DNA of 11,194 nt from the NCBI GenBank assembly GCA_017962865.1, contig JAGCUM010000164.1:1-11194 (forward strand), written 5' to 3'. This document shows, in pieces, positions 1 through 8,200 of the stretch. A program made the position numbers and the translations under genes. Position 1 is the first letter of the stretch. Every line of letters begins with the position of its first letter. Source of the DNA: Spirochaetales bacterium. GTDB taxonomy: Bacteria > Spirochaetota > Spirochaetia > Sphaerochaetales > Sphaerochaetaceae. Below the pieces are notes generated by a model, which did not search any database, was not told the DNA's origin, and worked only from the letters and a program-made list of their open reading frames with translations.

Positions 1-1449
1 CCACCACTTCTCTCCATGACCGTCGAGCACGCCCGGTCCCTCGATCACGACCTCCTCGGCATTCTTTATGAAGAAACAGGGCTGCATTGCCCAGCAGTAG
101 ACGCCTTCCCATCTTGTCCATACGGCAGGATAGGCATCGAAGTCATCGGTGAAATCCAGCACAGCACCTTCCTCGAAGATCAGGTGGGTATGGGAAGGGA
201 TTGCAATTGGTCCGCAGCTGTAGTTTCCCTTGGGAACCACTACGGCAGCCTTTCCTGCACTCTCGGCAAGAACTGTGTTCAGATCTTCACCGGCTGCAAG
301 GACACGCCTTGATCTGTTCATCTGAGCCGGGAACTCGAGCTCGATGGCTGCATGGATGAACGGAGCGACGCCGTGAAGGTTGTCGGTAAGCTTGGGCTCG
401 CCTGTGCAGTAGTACTCGAAATCGCCGGGCCTGTAGGGGTTGGTATCCTCTGCACGGCCGAGACCTGCACTCTTGCACACGTTGTGGAGGTAGACCTGTC
501 CGTTGTCATCCATGGTCACGAAGCGCTCGCACATGCCGCTGAAGGCACGCTTTGCAGCCTCGAGATAGGAATCGGAGAGGAATCCAAGGCGGTGCATCTT
601 GGCAAAGAAGTAGATGAACATGGACGTGGATGAGGTCTCCAGGTAGTTCTTGCCCTGGCCGCCCTTGTCCATGACCTGATACCATACTCCGCTCTCGGCA
701 TCCTGGTATCTGACCAGAACCGGAGCGATCCTGAGTCCGAGAGACAGAAGGCGTGCGCGGTATCCTTCATACTCGGTTGTTGCGGGAATATCCTCAAGCA
801 GGTCTGCGATTGCCCAGACGTACCATCCCATGGCTCTGGACCAGACCTCCTGGCTCTGTCCGGTAACCGGATCGCACCAGGGCATCTTGCAGGATTCGTC
901 CCATGCATGACGGAGCAGACCCGTCTTGGGATCGTAGGTCTTCTCATAGATGAGCTCGAACTGGGCCACGATATCCTCGAGGCATTCTCCGAGGTTTCCG
1001 AAGGCCTTGCTGTAGGAAGCGAAGAACGGACCCTGCATGAAAAGGCCGTCAAGCCACATCTGGTTCTCGTAGCGCTTCTTGTGCCAGAAACCGCCGGACG
1101 GGGTTCTGGGCTGACCCTGAAGCTGGCGGTAGAACATGTCCACTGCCTTTCTATATTTATTCTGACCTGTAATGGCAAGGTATGTGAGCATGATGTTGCC
1201 CATCCTCACCTGGTCCATGCTGTATTCTTCCAGACTGTAGGTTCTGACGGAACCGTCCTCCTGAACGAAGTAGTCCAGGAAATCCTTCACGTAGTTGAAC
1301 ATGGAAGGTTCGTCGAGAACGCATGAGGCCTTGTAGAGAGCCTCGAGCATGATTGCTGATTTATAGCTGTATTTCGTGTTGGCCGCGTTGTATTTGAGCA
1401 TGGCGGAACGGGCCATGCGCTCGGTCATTGTCTTTCTTTCGTCTATCAT
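1..1449 (-). CDS. GH105 unsaturated galacturonyl hydrolase fused to a GH28 polygalacturonase domain (3' end outside window)
   Basis: The frame is open from the ATG at 1449 to the window edge (483 codons, no stop), so the C-terminus is missing. Residues about 10-375 form a GH105 (YteR-like) alpha/alpha-barrel. Asp79 in Y-S-M-D-Q-V-R and Asp134 in W-L-D-G-L-F-M are 55 residues apart, as are Asp88 and Asp143, recalled as the key acids of Bacillus subtilis YteR. W-S-R-A-M-G-W-Y, an S-T-S-M-F-type segment and V-C-K-S-A-G-L-G are also typical. From about residue 385 a new domain starts: V-V-P-K-G-N-Y (404-410), a T-R-W-E-G motif and V-L-D-G-H-G-E-K-W-W (474-483), which is the N-terminal beta-helix of GH28. 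The GH28 catalytic aspartates would lie beyond the window. No signal peptide is visible, so the enzyme should be cytoplasmic and act on imported unsaturated (rhamno)galacturonides. No clear Shine-Dalgarno precedes the ATG; Met8 (1428), after a purine-rich stretch, is an alternative start. It is last in the visible operon, behind a terminator-like hairpin. Confidence 0.9.
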   Translation of the reverse strand, partial: MIDERKTMTERMARSAMLKYNAANTKYSYKSAIMLEALYKASCVLDEPSMFNYVKDFLDYFVQEDGSVRTYSLEEYSMDQVRMGNIMLTYLAITGQNKYRKAVDMFYRQLQGQPRTPSGGFWHKKRYENQMWLDGLFMQGPFFASYSKAFGNLGECLEDIVAQFELIYEKTYDPKTGLLRHAWDESCKMPWCDPVTGQSQEVWSRAMGWYVWAIADLLEDIPATTEYEGYRARLLSLGLRIAPVLVRYQDAESGVWYQVMDKGGQGKNYLETSSTSMFIYFFAKMHRLGFLSDSYLEAAKRAFSGMCERFVTMDDNGQVYLHNVCKSAGLGRAEDTNPYRPGDFEYYCTGEPKLTDNLHGVAPFIHAAIELEFPAQMNRSRRVLAAGEDLNTVLAESAGKAAVVVPKGNYSCGPIAIPSHTHLIFEEGAVLDFTDDFDAYPAVWTRWEGVYCWAMQPCFFIKNAEEVVIEGPGVLDGHGEKWW

Positions 1450-1464
1450 AGTGAAAAGAGTTTT

Positions 1465-1496
1465 AAAAAAAGGGCTGCGGCATGCAACCGCAGCCC
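1465..1496 (-). terminator. Intrinsic terminator/attenuator between the binding-protein gene and GH105-GH28
   Basis: Read on the minus strand, a perfect 9-bp stem GGGCTGCGG/CCGCAGCCC (1488-1496 with 1472-1480) encloses a 7-base loop and is followed at once by seven T (1465-1471). This is a textbook Rho-independent terminator. It ends 15 bases before the ATG of the next gene, so that gene must be reached by read-through or by a start inside this short gap. Confidence 0.85.
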
Positions 1497-1500
1497 CCTT

Positions 1501-1549
1501 GTCAAATCGAAATTGACTTCTGAAGCATATCAGACTAGCAGTCAGATAT
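1501..1549 (-). other. Two further stem-loops in the 3' untranslated region of the binding-protein gene
   Basis: The first stem-loop touches the TAA stop (1549-1551): ATATC-T-GACT-GCT-AGTC-T-GATAT at 1527-1549, nine pairs broken by one T/T mismatch. The second is GTCAA-N7-TTGAC at 1501-1517, a weak 5-bp stem. Neither has a T-tract. With the terminator just downstream they make a run of three hairpins, which could protect the binding-protein mRNA from 3' exonucleases. The role is inferred. Confidence 0.5.
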
Positions 1550-3120
1550 TACAGAAGATATCCGTTCTCCTTGGCGTACTCGTAACCGGCCTGCTCCCAT
1601 GCGAGACCACCGATCTTGTCGAACTGCTCGACGAATGCCTTCCAGTTGGCCTCTGTGAGGGCTGTCTTTCCGTTCAGGAACTCGGCAATACCCTGCTGGT
1701 AGTAGGTGTAGACGTCTGTGCTCTCAGGAGACGGCATGCTGTTCTGGCCAGGAGTTCTGGTCCATGTCTTGCCCTGCATCTCGATGAGGACATCACCGGC
1801 GCTCATGTACTTCTGGGAAACTGCTGTGATGTATCCGGGATAGCGGAGAGCTGTTTCCTGAGCATTGTTGTAGTTGAAGGAGCTGTTTCTGAGCTGGATG
1901 TATCTCTGACCGCCGGCCTTGTTGTATCCGAGGTCTCCGAGGCTTGCATCAGACTGCGGGAGTCCGTCAGCATCGAGGATGTAGTTGATTCCTTCCATAC
2001 CGTAACCGCAGAGCATGTAACCTTCACCGTAGGACATCCACTCGAACATCTCGATGATCTTGGCATGCTTCTCAGGAGAGACATCTGCGTTGATGGCGAA
2101 GATTCTGAAGCCCTCTACGAGAGGTCCGACAGACTGGTTGCCGTTGGGTCCGATAGGAGCATCGACAACGATGAATCCGCCGTTGGGGAAGTTAGCATCG
2201 AACGGGCTGTAGTTGTTCTCTGAAGCATAAGCTGAGTTCTGCTCTCTGAAGACACCGAACTTACCCTGCTTCCAAGCAGCTCTGAAGTCATCCTTCTTGT
2301 AGGACTGCCAGTTGGGATCGATGAGACCGTTGACGATAACCTTCTTGAGGAAGACCATCCAGTCGTAGTAAGCGGGATCGTGGATTCTGAGACCGAATTT
2401 GTCAGCGCTCATGTTCCATGTTCCTTCAACTCCGAAAGCACCCATCAGAGGCTCGAATCTTCTTCCGGGATATGCCTCGTAAGCGACATAATCCTCTACG
2501 AATGCGCCGTAGCCGTAGGTGTCGTTCTTGCCGTTTCCGTCAGGATCGTTGTAGGTGAATGCATAAAGGACATCATAGAGCTCATCCAGAGTTGTGGGAG
2601 CTGCGAGGCCGAGATTGTCGAGCCAGTCCTTTCTGACCAGAAGACCTTCGTTTCCTGCATATGCGGAAGGAGTTGCGAAACCGTAGATTCTTCCGTTGTA
2701 GGTTGTGAATGCCTTAGAAGAATCGCCGAACATGACCTTGCTTCTCTCCGGCATCTTTGCGAAGTCGTCTGTGACGTCAGCGAACATACCCTGCTTCACG
2801 AGGTCTGCCCAGACTGTTCTGGAGACTGTGATGAAATCGGGAAGCTCGTCTGCAGCTGCCATTGTTCTGACTGTAACATCCTGATCGTTGGCGTTGGACG
2901 GAAGCATCTGGAGCTCGAGATCGATGCCGAGCTTGTCTCTGAGAATCTGGTATCCTGCCCAGTCATCGGGAAGTGAACCGACCTCTGTCTGTGTTGCAGC
3001 GTAGAGCATTGTGATTTTCATCGGGCCGCTGCTTGCAGCCTGCGGCTCTGCTGCACCCTGTGCGAAGACTGCTGTTGAAGCAACCAGGGCAACAAGAAGA
3101 ACGATAAGTGCTTTCTTCAT
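1549..3120 (-). CDS. ABC sugar importer, periplasmic solute-binding protein (YtcQ/LipO-like, CUT1)
   Basis: This 523-residue protein captures the oligosaccharide outside the inner membrane and delivers it to the two permeases encoded just upstream. Residues 1-20 are a type I signal peptide (M-K-K, hydrophobic core, V-F-A then Q), followed by a small-residue linker. There is no lipobox cysteine, so it should be a soluble periplasmic protein rather than a lipoprotein like the Bacillus versions. The size (~520 residues) and overall pattern fit the large extracellular binding proteins of family 1. D-P-D-G-N-G-K-N-D (192-200) is a calcium-loop-like motif common in this subfamily. The start is firm: GGAGG at 3128-3132 lies 7 bases before the ATG. 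It is followed by three hairpins including a terminator, consistent with high expression relative to its neighbours. Pectin or rhamnogalacturonan fragments as substrate are inferred from the adjacent GH105-GH28 gene. Confidence 0.93.
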   Translation of the reverse strand: MKKALIVLLVALVASTAVFAQGAAEPQAASSGPMKITMLYAATQTEVGSLPDDWAGYQILRDKLGIDLELQMLPSNANDQDVTVRTMAAADELPDFITVSRTVWADLVKQGMFADVTDDFAKMPERSKVMFGDSSKAFTTYNGRIYGFATPSAYAGNEGLLVRKDWLDNLGLAAPTTLDELYDVLYAFTYNDPDGNGKNDTYGYGAFVEDYVAYEAYPGRRFEPLMGAFGVEGTWNMSADKFGLRIHDPAYYDWMVFLKKVIVNGLIDPNWQSYKKDDFRAAWKQGKFGVFREQNSAYASENNYSPFDANFPNGGFIVVDAPIGPNGNQSVGPLVEGFRIFAINADVSPEKHAKIIEMFEWMSYGEGYMLCGYGMEGINYILDADGLPQSDASLGDLGYNKAGGQRYIQLRNSSFNYNNAQETALRYPGYITAVSQKYMSAGDVLIEMQGKTWTRTPGQNSMPSPESTDVYTYYQQGIAEFLNGKTALTEANWKAFVEQFDKIGGLAWEQAGYEYAKENGYLL

Positions 3121-3127
3121 TTAAATT

Positions 3128-3132
3128 CCTCC
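3128..3132 (-). promoter_or_regulatory. Shine-Dalgarno site of the binding-protein gene
   Basis: GGAGG on the minus strand, 7 bases from the ATG at 3120. It is a strong site that fixes the start. Confidence 0.85.
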
Positions 3133-3157
3133 ATTAAATGATTTCTACTATAATTGT

Positions 3158-3178
3158 CGGCATGGCCGGGCCACGCCG
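3158..3178 (-). other. Intergenic stem-loop between permease and binding-protein genes
   Basis: The minus strand reads CGGCGTGG-CCCGG-CCATGCCG, an 8-bp GC-rich stem with one G/U pair and a 5-base loop, in the 66-base gap between the permease stop and the binding-protein start. No T-run follows, so it is not a classical terminator. It may be an mRNA processing or stability element that helps set permease and binding-protein levels apart, as intergenic hairpins do in some sugar-importer operons. A TATAGT hexamer follows it, but no matching -35 is seen. Confidence 0.55.
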
Positions 3179-3186
3179 ATGTTTCC

Positions 3187-4092
3187 TTAACCCTTGACGG
3201 ATCCCGCCAACGTTCCCTTCGTGAAGTACTTCTGGATGAACGGATAGGCGATGATCATCGGGATTGCACTGATGAAGACCGATGCTGCCTTGATGGCTTC
3301 GATCGGTGCGGTACCGAAGGCGTTGGCCTCCAGGTTGTCGTTCATGCTGGTTCCGATGAGGATGTCTCTCAGAAGCAGCGGGAGCGGCTTGAGGTTGGAC
3401 TTCTGCAGATAGAGCAGAGATCTCATGTAGTCGTTCCAGAACGCAACCGCATAGTACAGTGCGATGGTCATGATGATTGCCTTCGACAGCGGAAGGATGA
3501 TCCTGAACATGATCTGGATGTCGTTGCATCCGTCGATGAATGCACTCTCACGCAGGTCGTTCGGGATTCCCTCGAAGAACTGACGCATGATGATCATGTT
3601 GTAAGTGCTCAGTGCAACCGGCATGAAAACCGAAGGCAGGTGGTTTGTCAGACCCAGCTTCGAGATGAGCAGGTAGGTGGGAACGACTCCGACGTTGAAG
3701 ACATAGGGGATCATGATGAAGATCGTGATCCACTTCTTGCCGGGAACACCCTTGACCGAAAGTGCATATGCCATAGGGATTGTCAAAAACAGAGCGGTCA
3801 CGACACCCATGGACATGATCTTGATACTGTTCCAGAAGGCGCTCAGGAAGCCCTGGTTACCCAGAAGGGCCTTGTATGCTCCTGCAGACCATTTCCACGG
3901 GGCCAGGAACATTCCCTCGAGATAGCTTCCGATGTATGCAGGCGGTCTGAACGAGAGAGCAATCGTACTCCAGATGGGAACGATGAGAACCAGAAGGAGC
4001 AGGACCATGAAAATGGTGACGACGACATTGAATACCTTGTCGGCTGCCGTGGCCCTGACTGCAACGCTGTTGTATGTGTTTTTCTTAGCCAT
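3187..4092 (-). CDS. ytcP: ABC sugar importer, inner-membrane permease (YtcP/LplC-like, COG0395)
   Basis: This is one of the two membrane subunits of the importer, 301 residues, the usual length. About six hydrophobic segments are visible, the first at roughly residues 20-45. The permease EAA loop, which docks the ATPase, is seen as E-S-A-F-I-D-G (182-188) followed by I-M-F-R-I-I-L-P-L. The N-terminal F-R-P-P-A-Y-I and the C-terminal Q-K-Y-F-T-K-G-T-L-A-G-S-V-K-G are hallmarks of the YtcP/LplC group linked to complex plant polysaccharide oligomers. The start is firm: the preceding permease gene ends in TGA at 4104, GGAGG follows immediately (4099-4103), and the ATG is 6 bases on, implying translational coupling. 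The gene name reflects family resemblance and does not prove the same substrate. Confidence 0.93.
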   Translation of the reverse strand: MAKKNTYNSVAVRATAADKVFNVVVTIFMVLLLLVLIVPIWSTIALSFRPPAYIGSYLEGMFLAPWKWSAGAYKALLGNQGFLSAFWNSIKIMSMGVVTALFLTIPMAYALSVKGVPGKKWITIFIMIPYVFNVGVVPTYLLISKLGLTNHLPSVFMPVALSTYNMIIMRQFFEGIPNDLRESAFIDGCNDIQIMFRIILPLSKAIIMTIALYYAVAFWNDYMRSLLYLQKSNLKPLPLLLRDILIGTSMNDNLEANAFGTAPIEAIKAASVFISAIPMIIAYPFIQKYFTKGTLAGSVKG

Positions 4093-4103
4093 GACGTGCC
4101 TCC

Positions 4104-5150
4104 TCAGAACAATGAACTTTCAGTGAACTTCCTGGAAGCCCAGTTGGAGATGAACAGCAGCGTCATTCCGATGACACCCTTGAAGATACCGGCTGCCGTG
4201 GCAAGGCTGAACTGTCCGTTGATGGTTCCGCGGTAGACCCATGTGTCGATGATGTCACCGACACTGTAGACGGCAGGACTGTATAGCATGTACAGCTGGT
4301 TGAAACCCGCATCCAGAATGGTTCCGATCTTCATCAGAAGGACGATGACGATAACGGGCTTGATGGAAGGCAGCGTGATGTAGCGTACTCTCTGCCAGCT
4401 GTTGGCTCCTTCGACGATGGCAGCCTCGAACAGAGAACCGTCGATTCCCATCAGGGCTGCGATGAAGATGATTGCGCTCCAACCTATCTCCTTCCATGCA
4501 TCAGACAGGATGACGATTACGGGGAAGGCCTTTACATCCGTGAGGAAGCCTCTGGGCTGTCCTCCGAAGAGCTTGATGATATCGTTGAAGATTCCTTCAC
4601 TCGGTGAAAGGAGGGAGAGCAGAATACCGTACATGATGACCCATGAGAGGAAGTGCGGCAGATACGAAAGGGTCTGGACAACTTTCCTGAGGGCTTTATG
4701 CGTGCATTCATATATAGCAATCGCAAGGAGGATCGAGAGCGGGAGGCTCACGAGAAGCTTGCCGAAGCTGTACATAAGCGTGTTGCGGATCAGTGACCAG
4801 AAGTAATAGGACTGGATGAAGGTCTTGAAGTTCTGGAGTCCTACCCACTTTCCTCCGGTGATTCCGGTTCTCTTGAGGGAGATGAACTCACGGAACGCAA
4901 TCTGGCCGTTCCAAAGGGGGATGTACCTGAAGATAAAGTAGTAGACTACAGGAATGAACAGAAGAAGATAGATGAATTTATGCCTGTTCATCTCAGCCAG
5001 GAGAGCCTTTGTCTCGGCTTTCCTCAAGGCTTTCTTCTTCTCCTTGAGCTGGGACTGAATTCCCGATTTCTCTGCTTCACCGGCTTCTTTCAGCTGCTTC
5101 TTGAGCTGGTCGACTTCGGCTACCAGAGCATAGTTTCTTGAACTGATCAT
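4104..5150 (-). CDS. yteP: ABC sugar importer, inner-membrane permease with N-terminal coiled coil (YteP/LplB-like, COG4209)
   Basis: This is the partner membrane subunit of the importer. It shows the LplB-type opening after the first helix (R-Y-I-P-L-W, then I-A-F-R-E-F), about six membrane segments, and an EAA loop E-A-A-I-V-E-G (242-248) followed by W-Q-R-V-R-Y-I-T-L-P. G-Q-F-S-L-A-T-A-A-G-I-F-K near the C-terminus is typical. Residues ~8-52 are an extra, highly charged Lys/Glu/Leu stretch with heptad spacing that looks like a cytoplasmic coiled coil; most relatives start just before the first membrane helix. I chose the ATG at 5150 (348 residues). A TTG two codons upstream (5156) is also in frame, and Met at about codon 52 would give the short family form. 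No good Shine-Dalgarno sits close to either early start. The next gene (ytcP) follows after 11 bases. Confidence 0.9.
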   Translation of the reverse strand: MISSRNYALVAEVDQLKKQLKEAGEAEKSGIQSQLKEKKKALRKAETKALLAEMNRHKFIYLLLFIPVVYYFIFRYIPLWNGQIAFREFISLKRTGITGGKWVGLQNFKTFIQSYYFWSLIRNTLMYSFGKLLVSLPLSILLAIAIYECTHKALRKVVQTLSYLPHFLSWVIMYGILLSLLSPSEGIFNDIIKLFGGQPRGFLTDVKAFPVIVILSDAWKEIGWSAIIFIAALMGIDGSLFEAAIVEGANSWQRVRYITLPSIKPVIVIVLLMKIGTILDAGFNQLYMLYSPAVYSVGDIIDTWVYRGTINGQFSLATAAGIFKGVIGMTLLFISNWASRKFTESSLF

Positions 5151-5162
5151 CTGCAAATCTCG

Positions 5163-5189
5163 CTGCCCGAAAGGACAGACTCTCTCCTT
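5163..5189 (-). promoter_or_regulatory. Displaced AAGGAG and small hairpin in the yteP leader
   Basis: On the minus strand AAGGAG (5184-5189) is followed by a hairpin, CTGTCC-TTTC-GGGCAG (5163-5178, six pairs with one G/U), and then the ATG at 5150. The strong Shine-Dalgarno-like sequence is 33 bases from the ATG, too far for normal use, with the hairpin lying between. It may be a standby ribosome site or part of translational control, or be coincidental. No terminator is seen in the 5151-5232 gap after the regulator gene, so read-through from the regulator is possible. Confidence 0.35.
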
Positions 5190-5232
5190 TTTTGTGTGCT
5201 TTCAGTCTAAGGCATGTACCTTTAGATATATA

Positions 5233-8200
5233 CTACTGATTTTTGGACATTTCCGACTTCTTGGCATTCTTGGGTCTGATGCTCCTGACTCTGCTGGGGC
5301 TGAATCCGCGTATCTTCTTGAACACTCTGCAGAAATAGGCCTGATCCTGGAAGCCGGTGGCCACCGCAACGTCATTGACCGACATTCCGGTGTTTCTGAG
5401 AAGGGTTCCGGCCATCCATATCCTGTAGCGGTTCAGATAATCCCACGGCGAAAGGCCGAGCTCCTTCTTGAAGATCCTGGTCAGATAATCCTCCGAAACG
5501 TGTACCTCATCGGCTATCTGCCAACGGCTTACGGGGAGAGTCGCATGCTTGCAGATGTAGATCTGGGCCCTCTTCACGATGGCACCGGTATTTGTCGCCA
5601 ACAGTTCCGAGCCTCCCAGTATGGTACGGAGCCTCATCGCGAACTCCTCGCTCTCGAGCATACAGGTGTTGACCACTATCACGTTCGGGATTCCCATCAC
5701 CGCATTGACCAGCGTTTCATCCAGATATTCGGAACAGATTACGGCGGGAGTCTGAGAGATGCCCTTCATTCCCCTGAGGGTGGAGATCAGCGAGAGAATC
5801 GCAGGGGTCACGCCCTCCATGTTCTCCAAAGCTATCATGACGAGCGCAGGTTCATGTCTGCGGGCCATGGTTACGGCATTGCCCAGATCGCAGTTCACCA
5901 CATCCGGGTCCTGTATCCATCTGAAGATTTCATCCGAGGAATGTCCTACCTGAAGAACCACCCTTCCCCTGGCCTCGACCGCAGCTCTGACGGCCTCCTC
6001 CATCGTCCTGGCCTTCGGGCAGGATGTGCACAAAAAAGGCATGTCCCTGTATGTCTCGTTCGACAAAAGGCCCAGAAGCCCGGAAAGGGCATTGTAGCCC
6101 TTGAATTCCATATCCCAGAAGATTGCCCCGGAATCCGAAGGCAGCCTCTTCTTCTCGCAGAAGACGGTGGCGTTCACATCCTCTATTTCTGCATCCCTGA
6201 TACTGAAGGGAGGCCTTGCATTTATGCACGCAAGACTGCCGTCCTCCCATGGGATGGGCGAAGATCCGGAGAGAGTCGGATAAGGCAGGATGATCGAGAC
6301 ACCGTTATCGATTATCGAATATGTTCCGCCCTGCATGATGATGACACGCTGGGCCAGAAGCAACGACGGGTCTTCCGAAGAAGGATTCCATTTTCCGTTG
6401 CTTCCGATTCTGATGAAGACTCCCCTTCTCTGGACCTCTGCAGTGATCGAAGCAGAAGATCCGATAGAAGAAACAATGCTCTGAATTGCCTGCTTAGTTC
6501 GATTTTCATCAAGTATCAAGCATGGTAGAGCCATTATATGATTATAACAGTCAAATGTGTTCAACAAGGCACCGAGGTCAACGGTATAGTGGCTGAGCTC
6601 CAGTTCACCCGTTGAACCCAAGGCCAGATCTATCATGCTGTTGGCACCGGAAATCCTTGAGAGGACGGCCTTCTTCATTTCCGCATCCAAGGCCGATGAT
6701 GCAACTATTTCGGAAATCTCCGAAAGCGGGTCACGGAGATTTTCACCCACGTTTGCAAAGAAGTTTGTCCTTGCCTGCTCCGCATTCTCTGCAGCCTGCT
6801 GTGCACGCCTTGTAGCCTCGAACAGCATGGAACTTCTGAGGGCGCTGGAGACAAGGTTCCTGACCTCATCGCTTACCTGGCCGTTGAACTCGGAGCTCTT
6901 CATGAGAAGGTAGCCCATGTTCTCGGTCTCGGTACACAGCGGAGCTGCAATCCACACTCCTCCGTCCAGAAGCGGCTTCTTCAGTTCCGGGACCAGCGAT
7001 GATTCCGGGAAACTGATATCCGTTCCGACGAGATAGGAGTTGTCTTCGTAGAAAACCACCAGATGCATCTGCTCGAATCCCAGGGACCGGGCATTGCGTT
7101 TGATTACCTGATCTATCTCCGTTATCCTATTGATCTGAAGCAGTTCGTTGCTGAATGCATTGAAGGCCTTGCGCCTGATACGTTCCTCATAGTTTCTAAG
7201 CGATATGTTCCTGTCCAGCACCGAGGGAAGAAGGTATGCAACCGTATCCTGAAGATGCGTCTTCTTCTCCTCAGTCGTGGAGATCATCCCGTCAAGACAA
7301 CTCATGATCTCGAAGACCTCGAAGACATCGGCCCCGCTCCTGCACAGCCTGTCAAGAAGTAACCTGAGGTTGGTCTCCGTGGGAGATTTCACGGTCCTGT
7401 CCAGCATGGTCCATGCTTCGTTCCCCGGAATGGCGAATATCTCGGACACCTGATCCGCATTGCTCTGAACATCTTTGAGGGTTTCCCTTGCATGGCCCAT
7501 CTTGCACCCGCAGCTTCGCCTGAATATCGGCAGAGCGGGAAGCTCCCTGTCTTTGCAGGGCCTGTCTTCTGCAATGGAACGGAAGGACAGGACGGAATTA
7601 ACGCCCAGTCCGGCATACGGAAGGCGGACCGTGGTAACGGGGACGTTCAGCAGTCTTGATTCCAGAGAATCATTGAATCCGCAGGCAAAATAGTCCTTCC
7701 CTATCTCGAAACCGCTGCCGGACAGTTCTATGGAAGCCCTGTAGAGCATCAGGTCGCTGGCACACAGAAGCGTATCGAAATCCCTTCCCGGAATCTTTCC
7801 CCTTTCTTCCAGAAGCTGACGGACAGCCTCATCGCCTGCCTCCCAGGGAACCGGATCGGAAACCAGATCCATATCGACTTCCAGACCATGGGCCTTCATC
7901 GATTCCAGAAAGGCCCGATAGCGCTCCTGAGCCGAATTGTGATGCTCCGGACCGCGGATATAGGCTATGCGTCTTGCACCGTGATGCTCTATGCAATGTT
8001 CCACTATCCTTTTGGATCCTTCGGAGGCATTGAATCTGACATTGGGAATTTGCGGATAGCTGTTTGTCTTTCCGTCAATGGTAACCATCGGCTTGGAAAG
8101 CATCGAGCGGAAGGCCTCGATGACATCCTCGCTTTTTGCCATTCCTGTCAGCGATGAGCTCCAGATAATGGAACCGTCGAGGTTTTCCGGAGTAACGAGT

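Noticed and set aside
516..1178. A 220-codon minus-strand frame inside the hydrolase region
   Set aside because: It is in a different frame from the GH105 reading, which is continuous from 1449 to the edge with conserved motifs; this frame gives an Arg/Ser/Pro-rich nonsense translation.
1513..2223. A 236-codon open frame on the plus strand
   Set aside because: It is antisense to the binding-protein gene, whose signal peptide, ribosome site and family motifs are clear.
3151..3157. TATAGT before the binding-protein gene as an internal promoter
   Set aside because: No acceptable -35 hexamer lies 15-19 bases upstream; that region is occupied by the GC-rich hairpin.
3154..4236. A 360-codon open frame on the plus strand
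   Set aside because: It is antisense to the YtcP permease gene, has an implausible Asp/His/Arg/Cys-rich composition and no membrane or domain pattern, while the minus strand has a clear permease.
5068..5175. A possible short leader frame beginning at CTG shortly after the AAGGAG in the yteP leader
   Set aside because: CTG is a rare start, the ~33-codon product overlaps yteP in another frame, and nothing else supports translation.
5194..6528. A 444-codon open frame on the plus strand
   Set aside because: It lies wholly antisense to the regulator gene, has no recognisable domains, and is rich in Arg/His/Ser as expected from reading a real gene backwards.
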